Notes under the pieces: generated by a model
What the model was told of the DNA's origin: nothing
Database searches by the model: none
The model's input: the letters and a program-made list of their open reading frames with translations, nothing else
In this document: in pieces, positions 7,017-15,115 of the stretch
How positions within the stretch are numbered: the stretch's first letter is position 1
How the letters are laid out: each line of letters begins with the position of its first letter
Program-made: the position numbers and the translations under genes
Assembly (NCBI GenBank): GCA_004558035.1
Contig: SFEJ01000029.1
Span: forward strand, 1 to 29,369
From: Opitutia bacterium
GTDB taxonomy: Bacteria > Verrucomicrobiota > Verrucomicrobiae > Opitutales > UBA953
Direction of reading: 5' to 3'
DNA: 29,369 nucleotides

Positions 7017-9671
7017 ATGAAAACGCTTTTCGCCGCGGCGGCGCTGCTCTGCCCGGCGTGGATCTGCGCGGAACCCGTTCCCGCCGAAGTCGCCGAGCCG
7101 TGCGCCTCGGACTGCGCCGCGTGCGCGGCGGAGGCCGCTGCGCAGGAGCAGCAGGCGAAGGAAACCGTGCTCGCCGTTCCCGCGTGCGACGTTTCCGCGG
7201 CGCTCGCCGTTCCCGCGCCCGCTTTCGCCGACGTGAAGAATCTGGACGGCAAAGTCTTCGACGCCGAGGCGGCGCTGCGCCTGCCGATCCCGGACGCGGA
7301 CAAGCTGGCGTTCGTTCCCGCGATCGCGCAGGACGGTTTCTTCGCGCCGCAGGACGCCGCCGCGCCCGCCGAAGGCGAGCCCGCGACGCTACGCGTGTAC
7401 CGCTTTTTCGTGACGCCGAGCGCGTACGTCAAGGCGAAGCTCAAGGTGAAGACGCCGCAGCGCTGCGAGGTTTACGTGAACGGCGCGAAGGTCGCCGACA
7501 AGCTGAGCGCGCAGGAATCCGCGGAGAAGGCGGAAACGGCGGAGGCGGAGCTCTCGCTTGAGGTCGCGCGCTGCGAAATTCTCGTCAAGACGCTCGTCGC
7601 CGCGGGCGACAAGGCGGCGCCGGCGCTTTCGGCGGAGATCGTGACGAGCAAGGCGCCGGACAAGGTCGCGATCGCGTTCCCGAAGGCTTCCGACAAGCGC
7701 CCGCTGACGATCGCGGACGTGAACGAGGGCGAGCGCGTCGCGGGCGGCGCGATTTCTCCGAACGGTAAATACGTGATGAACACGTTTTCCGAGCTGAAGG
7801 CGGACGAGAGCGTGCGCTGGCGCATTGAAGTGCGCGCGCTCGCGAGCGGCAAGGTCGTCTTCCGCGCCGACGGCGCCGACTACGCGTGGATGCCGAAGGG
7901 TGCGCGGATTTACCGCCGCAAGGTCGCGCTCGGCAGGGCGTCCTACGTCGCGATCGACGTCGCGACGGGCGTCGAGACGACGCTCGCGGAAGATCTGCCG
8001 CACGACAATCACGGCTACACCTGGCTTCCCGACGAGAGCGGCTTCATCGTCTCGAAGACGGAAAAATGGGTCGCGCCGACAGACAATTTCACGCGCGTGC
8101 TCAACATCGCCGACCGTTCCGGCGCGTTCCGCAACCGCACGTATCTTTACCTTTACAAATTCGCCGACGGCGTGATGCGTCCGCTCACGGCGGGAACGAA
8201 ATCGACTTCGCTCAATTCCGTCGCGCCCGACGGGAAGAGCATTCTCTTCTCGACGAGCGACGTGGATTATTCCCGCCCCGAATACTCGCGCAACAGCCTT
8301 TACAAGCTCGATCTGGACACGATGAAGCTCGACGCGCTCGTCGTCGACGATTCGTACGACTGCTTCGCGCAGTTCTCTCCCGACGGGAAGAAGGCGCTGC
8401 TGGTCGGCAGCCCGAACGCGCTCGGCGGCGTCGGCAGAAACGTTCCCGAAGGCATGACCGCCAATTCCTACGACAAGCAGGCGTTCATTCTCGATCTGGC
8501 GACGAAGGAGGTCGATCCGATCACGCGCGACTTCGATCCCAGCGTCGCCGCCGCGCGCTGGGCGGGCGACGGCAGGATTTATCTGACCGTCGAGGAAAAG
8601 GACCGCAAGAGCGTTTACGCTTACAATCCCGCGAGCCGCAAGTTCACGAAGATCGCCGTTCCCGCCGAGGCGGTTTACGGGTTTTCGGTCTCGACGAATC
8701 CGAAGGAATTCGTTCCCGTGGCGACCGCGCTGGGGCAGGGCTCTCTCGTCCCGCCGAAGGCGTACGTCGTGGATCTGAAGAAGAACGCCGCGCGCGAATA
8801 CCTTTCGTCGCTCGACGACGTCGTCTCGGAAGCGGCGATGCCGACGGAGCGTCCGTGGAACTTCGTCTCCTCCGCGGGCGTCGAGATCACGGGACAGTAT
8901 TTCCTGCCGACGGATTTCGACCCGAACAAGAAGTACCCGATGATCGTGTACTACTACGGCGGCACCTCGCCGACGACGCGCGGCTTCGGCTCGCATTATT
9001 CCTACCCGCTCTGGGCGGCGAACGGCTACGTCGTCTATGTGCTCCAGCCGACGGGAACGACGGGCTTCGGGCAGGAATTTTCCGCCGGGCACGTGAACGC
9101 GTGGGGCCGACGCACTTCGGACGACATCATCGAGGGCGTGAAGAAATTCTGCGCCGAACACCCGTTCGTGAACGAAAAGAAGATCGGCTGCATCGGCGCC
9201 TCCTACGGCGGATTCATGACGATGTACCTGCAGACGCGCACGGACATCTTCGCCGCCGCGGTCGCGCACGCCGGCATCAGCGACATCACGAGCTACTGGG
9301 GCGAAGGCTACTGGGGCGCGGTCTATAACGCCGTCGCCGCCGCGGGCTCGTTCCCGTGGAAGAACCGCGAAATCTTCGTGGAGCAGAGCCCGCTCTTCTC
9401 CGCGGACAAGATCAAGACGCCGATTCTGCTCTGCCACGGACAGGCGGACACGAACGTTCCCGTGGGCGAGTCGATTCAGATGTTCGCCGCGCTGAAGATT
9501 CTCGGCAAGCCCGTCGAGCTCGTGACCTTCAAGGCCGAAGACCACATTCTTTCCGGCTACGGCCGCCGCACGCAGTGGATGAAGTCGCATCTCGCGTGGT
9601 TCGACCGCTGGCTCAAGGACGATTCGGACTGGTGGAACGCGCTCTATCCGGACACGCAGAAGAACTGGTGA
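7017..9671 (+). CDS. Secreted S9-family (prolyl oligopeptidase/DPP-like) serine peptidase
   Basis: Predicted to cleave peptides in the cell envelope or outside the cell. The C-terminal alpha/beta-hydrolase domain has the nucleophile in GASYGGF (Ser729), Asp811 in GQADTNVP and His843 in EDHIL, the complete S9 triad. The middle is a beta-propeller-like region with repeated SPDGK-type turns (about residues 235-600). The start at 7017 gives a clean signal peptide (KTLFAAAALLCPAWICA, cut near residue 18); an in-frame ATG at 6993 would put eight extra residues in front. After the signal comes a Cys-rich stretch (Cys29, 33, 36, 57) and a small beta-rich domain (about 110-200) not typical of DPP-IV. 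Length is 884 residues from 7017. It is flanked by a strong terminator upstream, so it is probably its own transcription unit. Exact cleavage preference cannot be told. Confidence 0.9.
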   Translation: MKTLFAAAALLCPAWICAEPVPAEVAEPCASDCAACAAEAAAQEQQAKETVLAVPACDVSAALAVPAPAFADVKNLDGKVFDAEAALRLPIPDADKLAFVPAIAQDGFFAPQDAAAPAEGEPATLRVYRFFVTPSAYVKAKLKVKTPQRCEVYVNGAKVADKLSAQESAEKAETAEAELSLEVARCEILVKTLVAAGDKAAPALSAEIVTSKAPDKVAIAFPKASDKRPLTIADVNEGERVAGGAISPNGKYVMNTFSELKADESVRWRIEVRALASGKVVFRADGADYAWMPKGARIYRRKVALGRASYVAIDVATGVETTLAEDLPHDNHGYTWLPDESGFIVSKTEKWVAPTDNFTRVLNIADRSGAFRNRTYLYLYKFADGVMRPLTAGTKSTSLNSVAPDGKSILFSTSDVDYSRPEYSRNSLYKLDLDTMKLDALVVDDSYDCFAQFSPDGKKALLVGSPNALGGVGRNVPEGMTANSYDKQAFILDLATKEVDPITRDFDPSVAAARWAGDGRIYLTVEEKDRKSVYAYNPASRKFTKIAVPAEAVYGFSVSTNPKEFVPVATALGQGSLVPPKAYVVDLKKNAAREYLSSLDDVVSEAAMPTERPWNFVSSAGVEITGQYFLPTDFDPNKKYPMIVYYYGGTSPTTRGFGSHYSYPLWAANGYVVYVLQPTGTTGFGQEFSAGHVNAWGRRTSDDIIEGVKKFCAEHPFVNEKKIGCIGASYGGFMTMYLQTRTDIFAAAVAHAGISDITSYWGEGYWGAVYNAVAAAGSFPWKNREIFVEQSPLFSADKIKTPILLCHGQADTNVPVGESIQMFAALKILGKPVELVTFKAEDHILSGYGRRTQWMKSHLAWFDRWLKDDSDWWNALYPDTQKNW

Positions 9672-9687
9672 GGCGTTCCCGCCGCGC

Positions 9688-9711
9688 GGCGCCCGGAGAC
9701 AAACGGGCGCC
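9688..9711 (+). terminator. Stem-loop after the S9 peptidase, weak terminator candidate
   Basis: GGCGCCCG (9688-9695) pairs perfectly with CGGGCGCC (9704-9711) around an 8-base loop, 16 bp after the stop codon. There is no T-run, so it may only stabilise the mRNA 3' end. The rest of the gap to 9855 holds small GAACGGC repeats and no recognisable promoter. Confidence 0.4.
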
Positions 9712-9855
9712 CGGCGGACGCTTCAGATGTCCATGAACGGCGAACGGCGAACAACGAAAGACACGCGGCGCGAAAAGCGGCCGAAGACGTCTCGCCGTTC
9801 GGCGTTCAAGTTTTCTTAACCTTCAATCCGACAACAAGAAAGAACCGTCAGAACC

Positions 9856-10905
9856 ATGCCTCTCATCAACAAACTTTCCGTCCGTCTTCAGAACCACCCG
9901 AAGCGCGTCGTCTTCCCGGAAGGCGCGGACGCGCGCGTCATTCAGGCCGCGCGCCAGTTCGCGACGCGGCGCCTGGGCGTGCCGATTCTCGTCGGCGACC
10001 GTTCCCGCATCAAGATCAACGCCGCGAATCTCGGCGTCAAGCTCGACGGCATCCGCGTGATCGAGCCCGCGCGCGCGGCGGAGCTCCCGGACTTCGTGAA
10101 GCGTTTCCGCGGCATGCAGCGCTTTTCGGAAATGAACGAGACGGACGCGGGCGAATACATGCTCTCGCCCAATTACTTCGCGGCGATGATGGTGCTCACC
10201 GGCGGCGCGGACGCGATGGTCTGCGGCGCGACGACCGTGCCGACCAACGCGCTGCGCGTCGTCTTCCAGATGTTCCCGCGCCAGGAGGGCGTCGAGACGA
10301 TTTCGTCCATGCAGATCATGGACATGGAGGAATCGCGGCTCGGCGTGGACGGCACGCTGTTCCTCGCGGACTGCGCCGTCGTGCCCGAACCGACCGCCGA
10401 GCAGCTCGCCGACATCGCGGCGACGACCGCCGGCCTGTGCTGGCACCTCACCAACGTGCCGCCGCGCGTGGCGATGCTTTCCTACACCTCCAAGAGCGTG
10501 AGCAAGCGCACCGAGTCCGTCGAAAAGGTCAAGGCGGCGACGACGCTCGCGGCGGCGAAGCTGCGCGAGTTCGGCATTCCCGCCGAAATCGACGGCGAGC
10601 TGCAGGTGGACGCCGCGCTCGACCCCTTCACCGCGCGCACCAAGGAAATCGGCGGCTCCGTCGCGGGCGCGGCGAACGTGCTCGTCTTCCCGGATCTGAA
10701 CAGCGGCAACATCGCGTCCAAGATGACGCAGATCGTCGCCGACATTCCGTGCTACGGGCAGATTCTGACGGGGCTGACGAAGCCCGTCGCCGAGATTTCC
10801 CGCGGCGCGTCCGCGCGCGACATTCTCGGCTCGGCGATCGTCGTCGCGGCGCAGGCGGTGGACCGCCAGTACCTTTATCCGAAGGGAGAGACGGCGGAAG
10901 ACTGA
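9856..10905 (+). CDS. pta: Phosphate acetyltransferase (stand-alone catalytic form)
   Basis: Interconverts acetyl-CoA plus phosphate and acetyl-phosphate plus CoA, the first step of acetate/ATP formation. The 349-residue protein is just the PTA_PTB catalytic domain: VVFPEGADARV near the N-terminus, GGADAMVCGA, MLSYTSKS, ELQVDAALDP, NVLVFPDLNSGNIASKMTQ and the late EISRGASARD motif. It lacks the N-terminal P-loop/DRTGG half of long Pta enzymes; that half is encoded by the next gene. No acetate kinase gene is in the window. The start codon lacks a Shine-Dalgarno site. A phosphate butyryltransferase is the main alternative, but the motifs and length favour Pta. Confidence 0.93.
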   Translation: MPLINKLSVRLQNHPKRVVFPEGADARVIQAARQFATRRLGVPILVGDRSRIKINAANLGVKLDGIRVIEPARAAELPDFVKRFRGMQRFSEMNETDAGEYMLSPNYFAAMMVLTGGADAMVCGATTVPTNALRVVFQMFPRQEGVETISSMQIMDMEESRLGVDGTLFLADCAVVPEPTAEQLADIAATTAGLCWHLTNVPPRVAMLSYTSKSVSKRTESVEKVKAATTLAAAKLREFGIPAEIDGELQVDAALDPFTARTKEIGGSVAGAANVLVFPDLNSGNIASKMTQIVADIPCYGQILTGLTKPVAEISRGASARDILGSAIVVAAQAVDRQYLYPKGETAED

Positions 10906-10925
10906 GCTTCCGCCGCTCTTTTTTT
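10892..10925 (+). terminator. Terminator or attenuator overlapping the pta stop codon
   Basis: CGGCGGAAG (10892-10900) and CTTCCGCCG (10907-10915) form a perfect 9-bp stem with a 6-base loop that contains the TGA stop, followed by CTC and seven T. It lies between pta and the gene at 10948, so the two may be transcribed separately or with reduced read-through. Confidence 0.85.
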
Positions 10926-10947
10926 CTGAATTTCCGATCCGATTCCG

Positions 10948-12108
10948 ATGATCAACAAAACGGCATTCGCCGACGACGTTCCCGGGCTGCTTTCGCGGCC
11001 CATGAACACTTCCGTGAAGCGCGTCTTCGTCGCCGCGACGCGACAGAACGACGGCAAGACGACGACCTCACTCGGTCTCTTCGGCGCCCTCAAGGCGCTC
11101 GGCAAGGACGTGAGCTACATCAAGCCCGTCGCGCAGCGCATCGTCAAGACCGCCGACGAGGTGGAGGTGGACGAGGACACGTTCCTGCTCAACAGCGTGT
11201 ACGACGTCAAGATTCCGCTCTCGGCGATGTCGCCCGTCGCCGTCGATTCCGCGTTCACGCGCAGCTATCTGAACCGCGCCGCGGAGATGCACCCGAAGAT
11301 TCTGAACGCGATCTGCCGCGCGTTCGACCGCGTCGCCTACGGGAAGGACGTCGTCATCATCGAGGGCTCGGGGCACGCGGGCGTCGGCTCCGTCTTCGAG
11401 ACTTCGAACGCGGACAACGCGGCGATGCTCGGCGCGAAGGCGATCATCGTCGCCTCCGGCGGCATCGGCAAGCCGGTGGACGAAATCGCGCTCAACAAGG
11501 CGCTCTTCGACCGCAAGGGCGTGCAGTGCGTCGGCGCGATTCTCAACAAGGTCATTCCGGAGAAGAAGGACGAGATTTCGCACTACGTCGGCAAGGCGCT
11601 CGAGGCGCTCGGCGTTCCGCTGCTGGGCACGCTCCCGCTGGAAAAATCGCTTGCGCGGCCGAACTTTTCGCAGATCGCCGAAGTCATCGGCGCCGAATGG
11701 CTCGTTCCCGCGGCGGCGGGGCGCGCCTCGCGCGTGAACAAGATCATCATCGGCGCGATGTCCGCGCAGAGCCTGCTCGACTACATCGAGGCGGGAACGC
11801 TGATCATCACGCCGGGCGACCGCGAAGACCTGCTTTTCTCGCTGATTGCGGCGGCGGGAACGGGCGCGCTGCCGCACGTCGCCGGCGTCGTGCTGACGAA
11901 CGGGCTGCGGCCGGGCGCGCGCATCGTCAACATGCTCGCGCAGCTGCAGGTGCCCGTCGTCGCGACCGCGCGCGAATGCTTCGTGACCACGGCGAAAATC
12001 AACTCCATGATCGTGAAGACGCAGCCGGGCGACCACGACAAGGTCTCGACCATCGAAGGCCTCATCCGCGACAACGTCGACCTGCCGCGCCTCCTCGAAG
12101 CGCTGTGA
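10948..12108 (+). CDS. P-loop/DRTGG-domain protein matching the N-terminal half of long phosphotransacetylase
   Basis: The N-terminal part is a dethiobiotin-synthetase-like P-loop NTPase (ATRQNDGKTT, residues 30-39; IIEGSGHAGVGS as the switch region; GAILNKV). The C-terminal part from about residue 230 resembles the DRTGG domain (IIGAMSAQSLLDYI, LIITPGDREDLL). In E. coli Pta these two domains precede the catalytic domain in one chain and modulate it. Here they form a free 386-residue protein encoded 42 bp after the catalytic gene, in inverted order. A role as a separate regulatory subunit or metabolite-sensing partner of Pta is inferred. An in-frame ATG at 11002 (MNTSVKRVFVAATR) would start right at the fold and is a credible alternative start. 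Confidence 0.85.
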   Translation: MINKTAFADDVPGLLSRPMNTSVKRVFVAATRQNDGKTTTSLGLFGALKALGKDVSYIKPVAQRIVKTADEVEVDEDTFLLNSVYDVKIPLSAMSPVAVDSAFTRSYLNRAAEMHPKILNAICRAFDRVAYGKDVVIIEGSGHAGVGSVFETSNADNAAMLGAKAIIVASGGIGKPVDEIALNKALFDRKGVQCVGAILNKVIPEKKDEISHYVGKALEALGVPLLGTLPLEKSLARPNFSQIAEVIGAEWLVPAAAGRASRVNKIIIGAMSAQSLLDYIEAGTLIITPGDREDLLFSLIAAAGTGALPHVAGVVLTNGLRPGARIVNMLAQLQVPVVATARECFVTTAKINSMIVKTQPGDHDKVSTIEGLIRDNVDLPRLLEAL

Positions 12109-12140
12109 GACGCTGAAAAAACGGTTCGCGGCGCCTCGAT

Positions 12141-12177
12141 AAAAAAGCGCTCCCGAGAAAGCAGGGAGCGCTTTTTT
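12141..12177. terminator. Bidirectional terminator between convergent genes
   Basis: A-run plus GCGCTCCC (12141-12154) pairs with GGGAGCGC plus T-run (12164-12177) over 14 bp, loop of nine. It lies 32 bp after the stop on the plus strand and 18 bp after the TpsA stop on the minus strand, and A and T runs on both sides allow it to serve both. Confidence 0.93.
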
Positions 12178-12195
12178 GTGCGGCGTCGCGTCGGA

Positions 12196-15099
12196 TCATT
12201 GCCCGCTGCGGGCGCCGCGGTCGTCGGCGGGCTCCTCGGGCTCGGTCAGGCGCCGGACGGGGCGGGGATAGTCGATGAATCCCTGACCCGCGGGCGGCAG
12301 GACGCCGAGATCGAGCGAGAGGAAGAGGAAGGGCGCGAAGACCTCATTGGTCCGGATGGTCAGCGGGAGGTCTTCGAAGACCGCGCCGTCGGCGGTCTGA
12401 GCGGAGGCGATAAGGCGAGCGTCGCCGCCGGCGTAGCGGCCGTTGACCATCCAAATGACGTTGCTGCCCGGCGCGGCTCCGGCCGCGGGGTTCGGATTGC
12501 CGCCCACGGTGGAGACGTTCATCAGCACGCAGCCGCCCGATCCGCCGTCCACGCCGGCGCCCCAAAGGAGGACGCCTTCTGTGCCGGAGAGGGAGATTTC
12601 CAGCGCGTCGGAAATGCCGGCGCCGCGGCCGGCGGCGAGGATCGCCTTTCGGGCGGTGATGTCGGCTCCCGCGCCGTTGCCGTCGAGAATCTCGCCCCCG
12701 ACGCGCACGGAGACGGTTCCGGTCGCGGAGACGACGTGGCCGAGCGTGGCGTCGCCCGCAGCGACAAGCGTGACGTTACCGGTGCCGAAGTCGCGCAGGT
12801 CGGTGATGATCCAATCGCCTTCGGTCTGGACCAGGCAGATGCCGCTCTGCGCCGTCGGGATGGGCTCGGACGCGGACGCGTCGTATCCGGCGGCGGCGGA
12901 GAGCTCGCCGACTTTGGTGAGGATCGGGTTCGCTTCCGTGCCGATTTTGCCGGCGGCGGTCAGTGTCGCCTGTGAGGCTTCGAGAAGAACTGTTCCCGCG
13001 GCGGAACCGGCGAGGATGTCGCCGCCGAGCGCGGTCACATCGACCTGTCGGGCCTTGACCGTGCTTTCGAGCGTCACCGACCCCGCGGCAGTGATGCCGA
13101 CTTCGCCGGAGGCGGCGATCGTTCCCGTCAACGCGGCGTCGCCGTTCGTCGCTCCGATCGTCACGTCGCCGGCCGCGGCGGTGACGGCGGCGACGGAGAC
13201 CGCGGAGCCCTTGATGGCGGCGTCGGTGCCTGCGGAGACGGAGCCGCGGACCGCGGCGTCGCCGACTGCCATGATCGTGACCGCACCGTCGTCGGCGGTG
13301 ACGTCGCCGTTGACGGAAGCATCGCCGGTGGAGGCCAGGATGGAGACCGAGTTGCCGGCGGCGACGTCGCCGGAGGTGGTGACCGTGGCGCCCTTGACGG
13401 TGGCGACGGCGGCGGCGGAGATTTTGTTCACCGTGACGCCGGCTCCGGCGCCGGAGACGGTGACGGCGACGTTCTCGCCCGTCAGCGTGCCGGAGGCTTT
13501 GATGTCGCCGGAGCTGGAGTGGAGGATGACGTCGCCGCGATTGCCTTCCGTGCCGGCGGTGATGTCGGAGACCTTGATGTCATTGGCGTTGACGAAGGCC
13601 ACGCTCTTGCCCGCTCCGGTGGTGACGGCGCCCTGGAAGTCGTAGTCCGCTCCTAAGATGCCGAAATTGATGCCGTCGGCGACTTTGACGGCGCTCTTGG
13701 CCTGCAGCTCGGTGAAGGTGGTGTCGGCGCCGAGCGACTTGACGTCCATGGCGTCCTGGACGACGACCTTGTCGCCGTTCTTGACGGTAAGCGTGCCGTT
13801 TCGGGCAGTGAGCGCCTGAGTCCGGACTTCGCCGGAGGAGGTGTTTTCGAGAGTGATGCCGCCGTTCGTGGCGGTCAGGTCTCCGGCCGTGATGCCGTTG
13901 ACCGCGGTGACGGCGATGTCCTGCCCGGCGGAGAGGTCGCCGATGGCGAGCTCGCCGGCGGTGGCCTTGAGCGCGGCATCCTTGGCGGCGGTCAGTGTGC
14001 CGTCGCCGGCGGTGCCGGCGCCGAGGCCGGCGGGGGCCGTTTCGGCCGAGTCGCTTTGTTTGACGGCGGCGGCCTCCATCGCGAGGATGGAGGCGTTGAC
14101 CTGCCCCTTGTCCTTCAGCGACGTGATCGTCTCCTGCGCCTGAATGCGGACGGCGGTGTAGGTGCCGAGGGACGCGTCGGCGGTGCCGAGGGCGGCGGGA
14201 GTCAGCGTCTTGGTTTCGCTGCCTTGAGTGTAGTGGACCTTGCCGTCGGCGACGGAGTAGGTGCCGTCGGTGATGCCGGTGGTGGCGTTGAACTTTCCGG
14301 TGAGACCGGTGATGTCGGCCGTCGGAGCCATGTCCTGCGCGGCATAGGCGGCGTTCTCGAGGACGCCCTCGTTGACGACGGCGCCGGCGGTGGCGTCGCC
14401 GGTGATGGTGAAGGTAATCTTGCCGCCGCCGACGTTCATCGCCAGTGTGCCGGCGTCGCCGATTTTGAAGCCGCCGACGGCCAGCTGGTCGGCCGCCTGA
14501 ATGCGGCCCTGATTGACGACCTTGGCGCCGACGAGGATGACGTCGTCGCCGGCCTTGATCGTGCCGACGTTCCAGACCTCGCCGGAGACGTCGGTGAAGT
14601 TGAAGGTGCCGTTGAGGAAGTCGGTGTCGGAGATGTCGCCGGCGGCGGCGAGGAACTGCTTGCCCACGTCGACGGCGGCGGAGGATCCGATGAAGACGCC
14701 GGCCTTGTTGACCACCCAGATCGAGCCGGTGGCGTTGACGGCGCCGAGGATCTTCGACGCCTGCCCGGTGACGTCGCGCATCAGCGTGGTGCCGGAAGTG
14801 CCGTTGAAGAGGTTGAGCGCTTCGTTGGCGGCCAGGTTGAAGCCGGCGTCGGCGGCGTTGCCGGCTCCGGCCCAGTCGATGATGCCCTTACCGGAAGATT
14901 GAAAGATGGTGGTGACCTTGCCGCCGTCGGGCGTGGTCTCGGTGCCGCCGATGAGGGTACCGCTCTGAATCTGGGCGTTGGACCAGTCGAGGGCGGAGGC
15001 GGAGGAAGCCGCGAGGAGGGTCATGACGGCCACGGCGAGCGGCCGCCGCCCGGGCGCAAGCTTCTTGAATGTCTCGGCAAGGGATTTCGTCTTTTTCAT
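12196..15099 (-). CDS. TpsA-type exoprotein, filamentous-haemagglutinin family
   Basis: The secreted passenger of a two-partner secretion system, exported through the outer membrane by the TpsB encoded just upstream. It has a long signal peptide (residues 1-36, basic n-region, then a hydrophobic stretch ending SASA) and an N-terminal TPS/haemagglutination domain (about 37-180) with tandem strands such as GSIWVVNKAGVFIGSSAAVDVG, in which NKAGVFIG (131-138) matches the family's NPNGI-type motif. The rest is a Gly/Ala/Thr/Val-rich beta-helix passenger with many short degenerate repeats (AGDVTIG, DGAVTIMAVGDAA types). There is no recognisable toxin domain and the C-terminus is polar and Pro/Glu/Arg-rich, so adhesion or matrix function is more likely than CDI. 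At 967 residues it is short for the family. An AGGAGGAG site lies six bases before the ATG, and the GTTCCCGC word is nearly absent. Confidence 0.9.
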   Translation of the reverse strand: MKKTKSLAETFKKLAPGRRPLAVAVMTLLAASSASALDWSNAQIQSGTLIGGTETTPDGGKVTTIFQSSGKGIIDWAGAGNAADAGFNLAANEALNLFNGTSGTTLMRDVTGQASKILGAVNATGSIWVVNKAGVFIGSSAAVDVGKQFLAAAGDISDTDFLNGTFNFTDVSGEVWNVGTIKAGDDVILVGAKVVNQGRIQAADQLAVGGFKIGDAGTLAMNVGGGKITFTITGDATAGAVVNEGVLENAAYAAQDMAPTADITGLTGKFNATTGITDGTYSVADGKVHYTQGSETKTLTPAALGTADASLGTYTAVRIQAQETITSLKDKGQVNASILAMEAAAVKQSDSAETAPAGLGAGTAGDGTLTAAKDAALKATAGELAIGDLSAGQDIAVTAVNGITAGDLTATNGGITLENTSSGEVRTQALTARNGTLTVKNGDKVVVQDAMDVKSLGADTTFTELQAKSAVKVADGINFGILGADYDFQGAVTTGAGKSVAFVNANDIKVSDITAGTEGNRGDVILHSSSGDIKASGTLTGENVAVTVSGAGAGVTVNKISAAAVATVKGATVTTSGDVAAGNSVSILASTGDASVNGDVTADDGAVTIMAVGDAAVRGSVSAGTDAAIKGSAVSVAAVTAAAGDVTIGATNGDAALTGTIAASGEVGITAAGSVTLESTVKARQVDVTALGGDILAGSAAGTVLLEASQATLTAAGKIGTEANPILTKVGELSAAAGYDASASEPIPTAQSGICLVQTEGDWIITDLRDFGTGNVTLVAAGDATLGHVVSATGTVSVRVGGEILDGNGAGADITARKAILAAGRGAGISDALEISLSGTEGVLLWGAGVDGGSGGCVLMNVSTVGGNPNPAAGAAPGSNVIWMVNGRYAGGDARLIASAQTADGAVFEDLPLTIRTNEVFAPFLFLSLDLGVLPPAGQGFIDYPRPVRRLTEPEEPADDRGARSGQ

Positions 15100-15105
15100 T
15101 GCAAA

Positions 15106-15113
15106 CTCCTCCT
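15106..15113 (-). promoter_or_regulatory. Canonical Shine-Dalgarno site of the tpsA gene
   Basis: The minus strand reads AGGAGGAG with a 6-base spacer to the ATG at 15099, between the TpsB stop (15116-15118) and the TpsA start. It is the only strong Shine-Dalgarno site seen before any gene in this window. Confidence 0.85.
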
Positions 15114-15115
15114 GA

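Noticed and set aside
12196..15099. TpsA as a contact-dependent inhibition toxin (CdiA)
   Set aside because: No VENN-type motif, no C-terminal nuclease or pore domain, no immunity gene downstream, and the protein is under 1000 residues.
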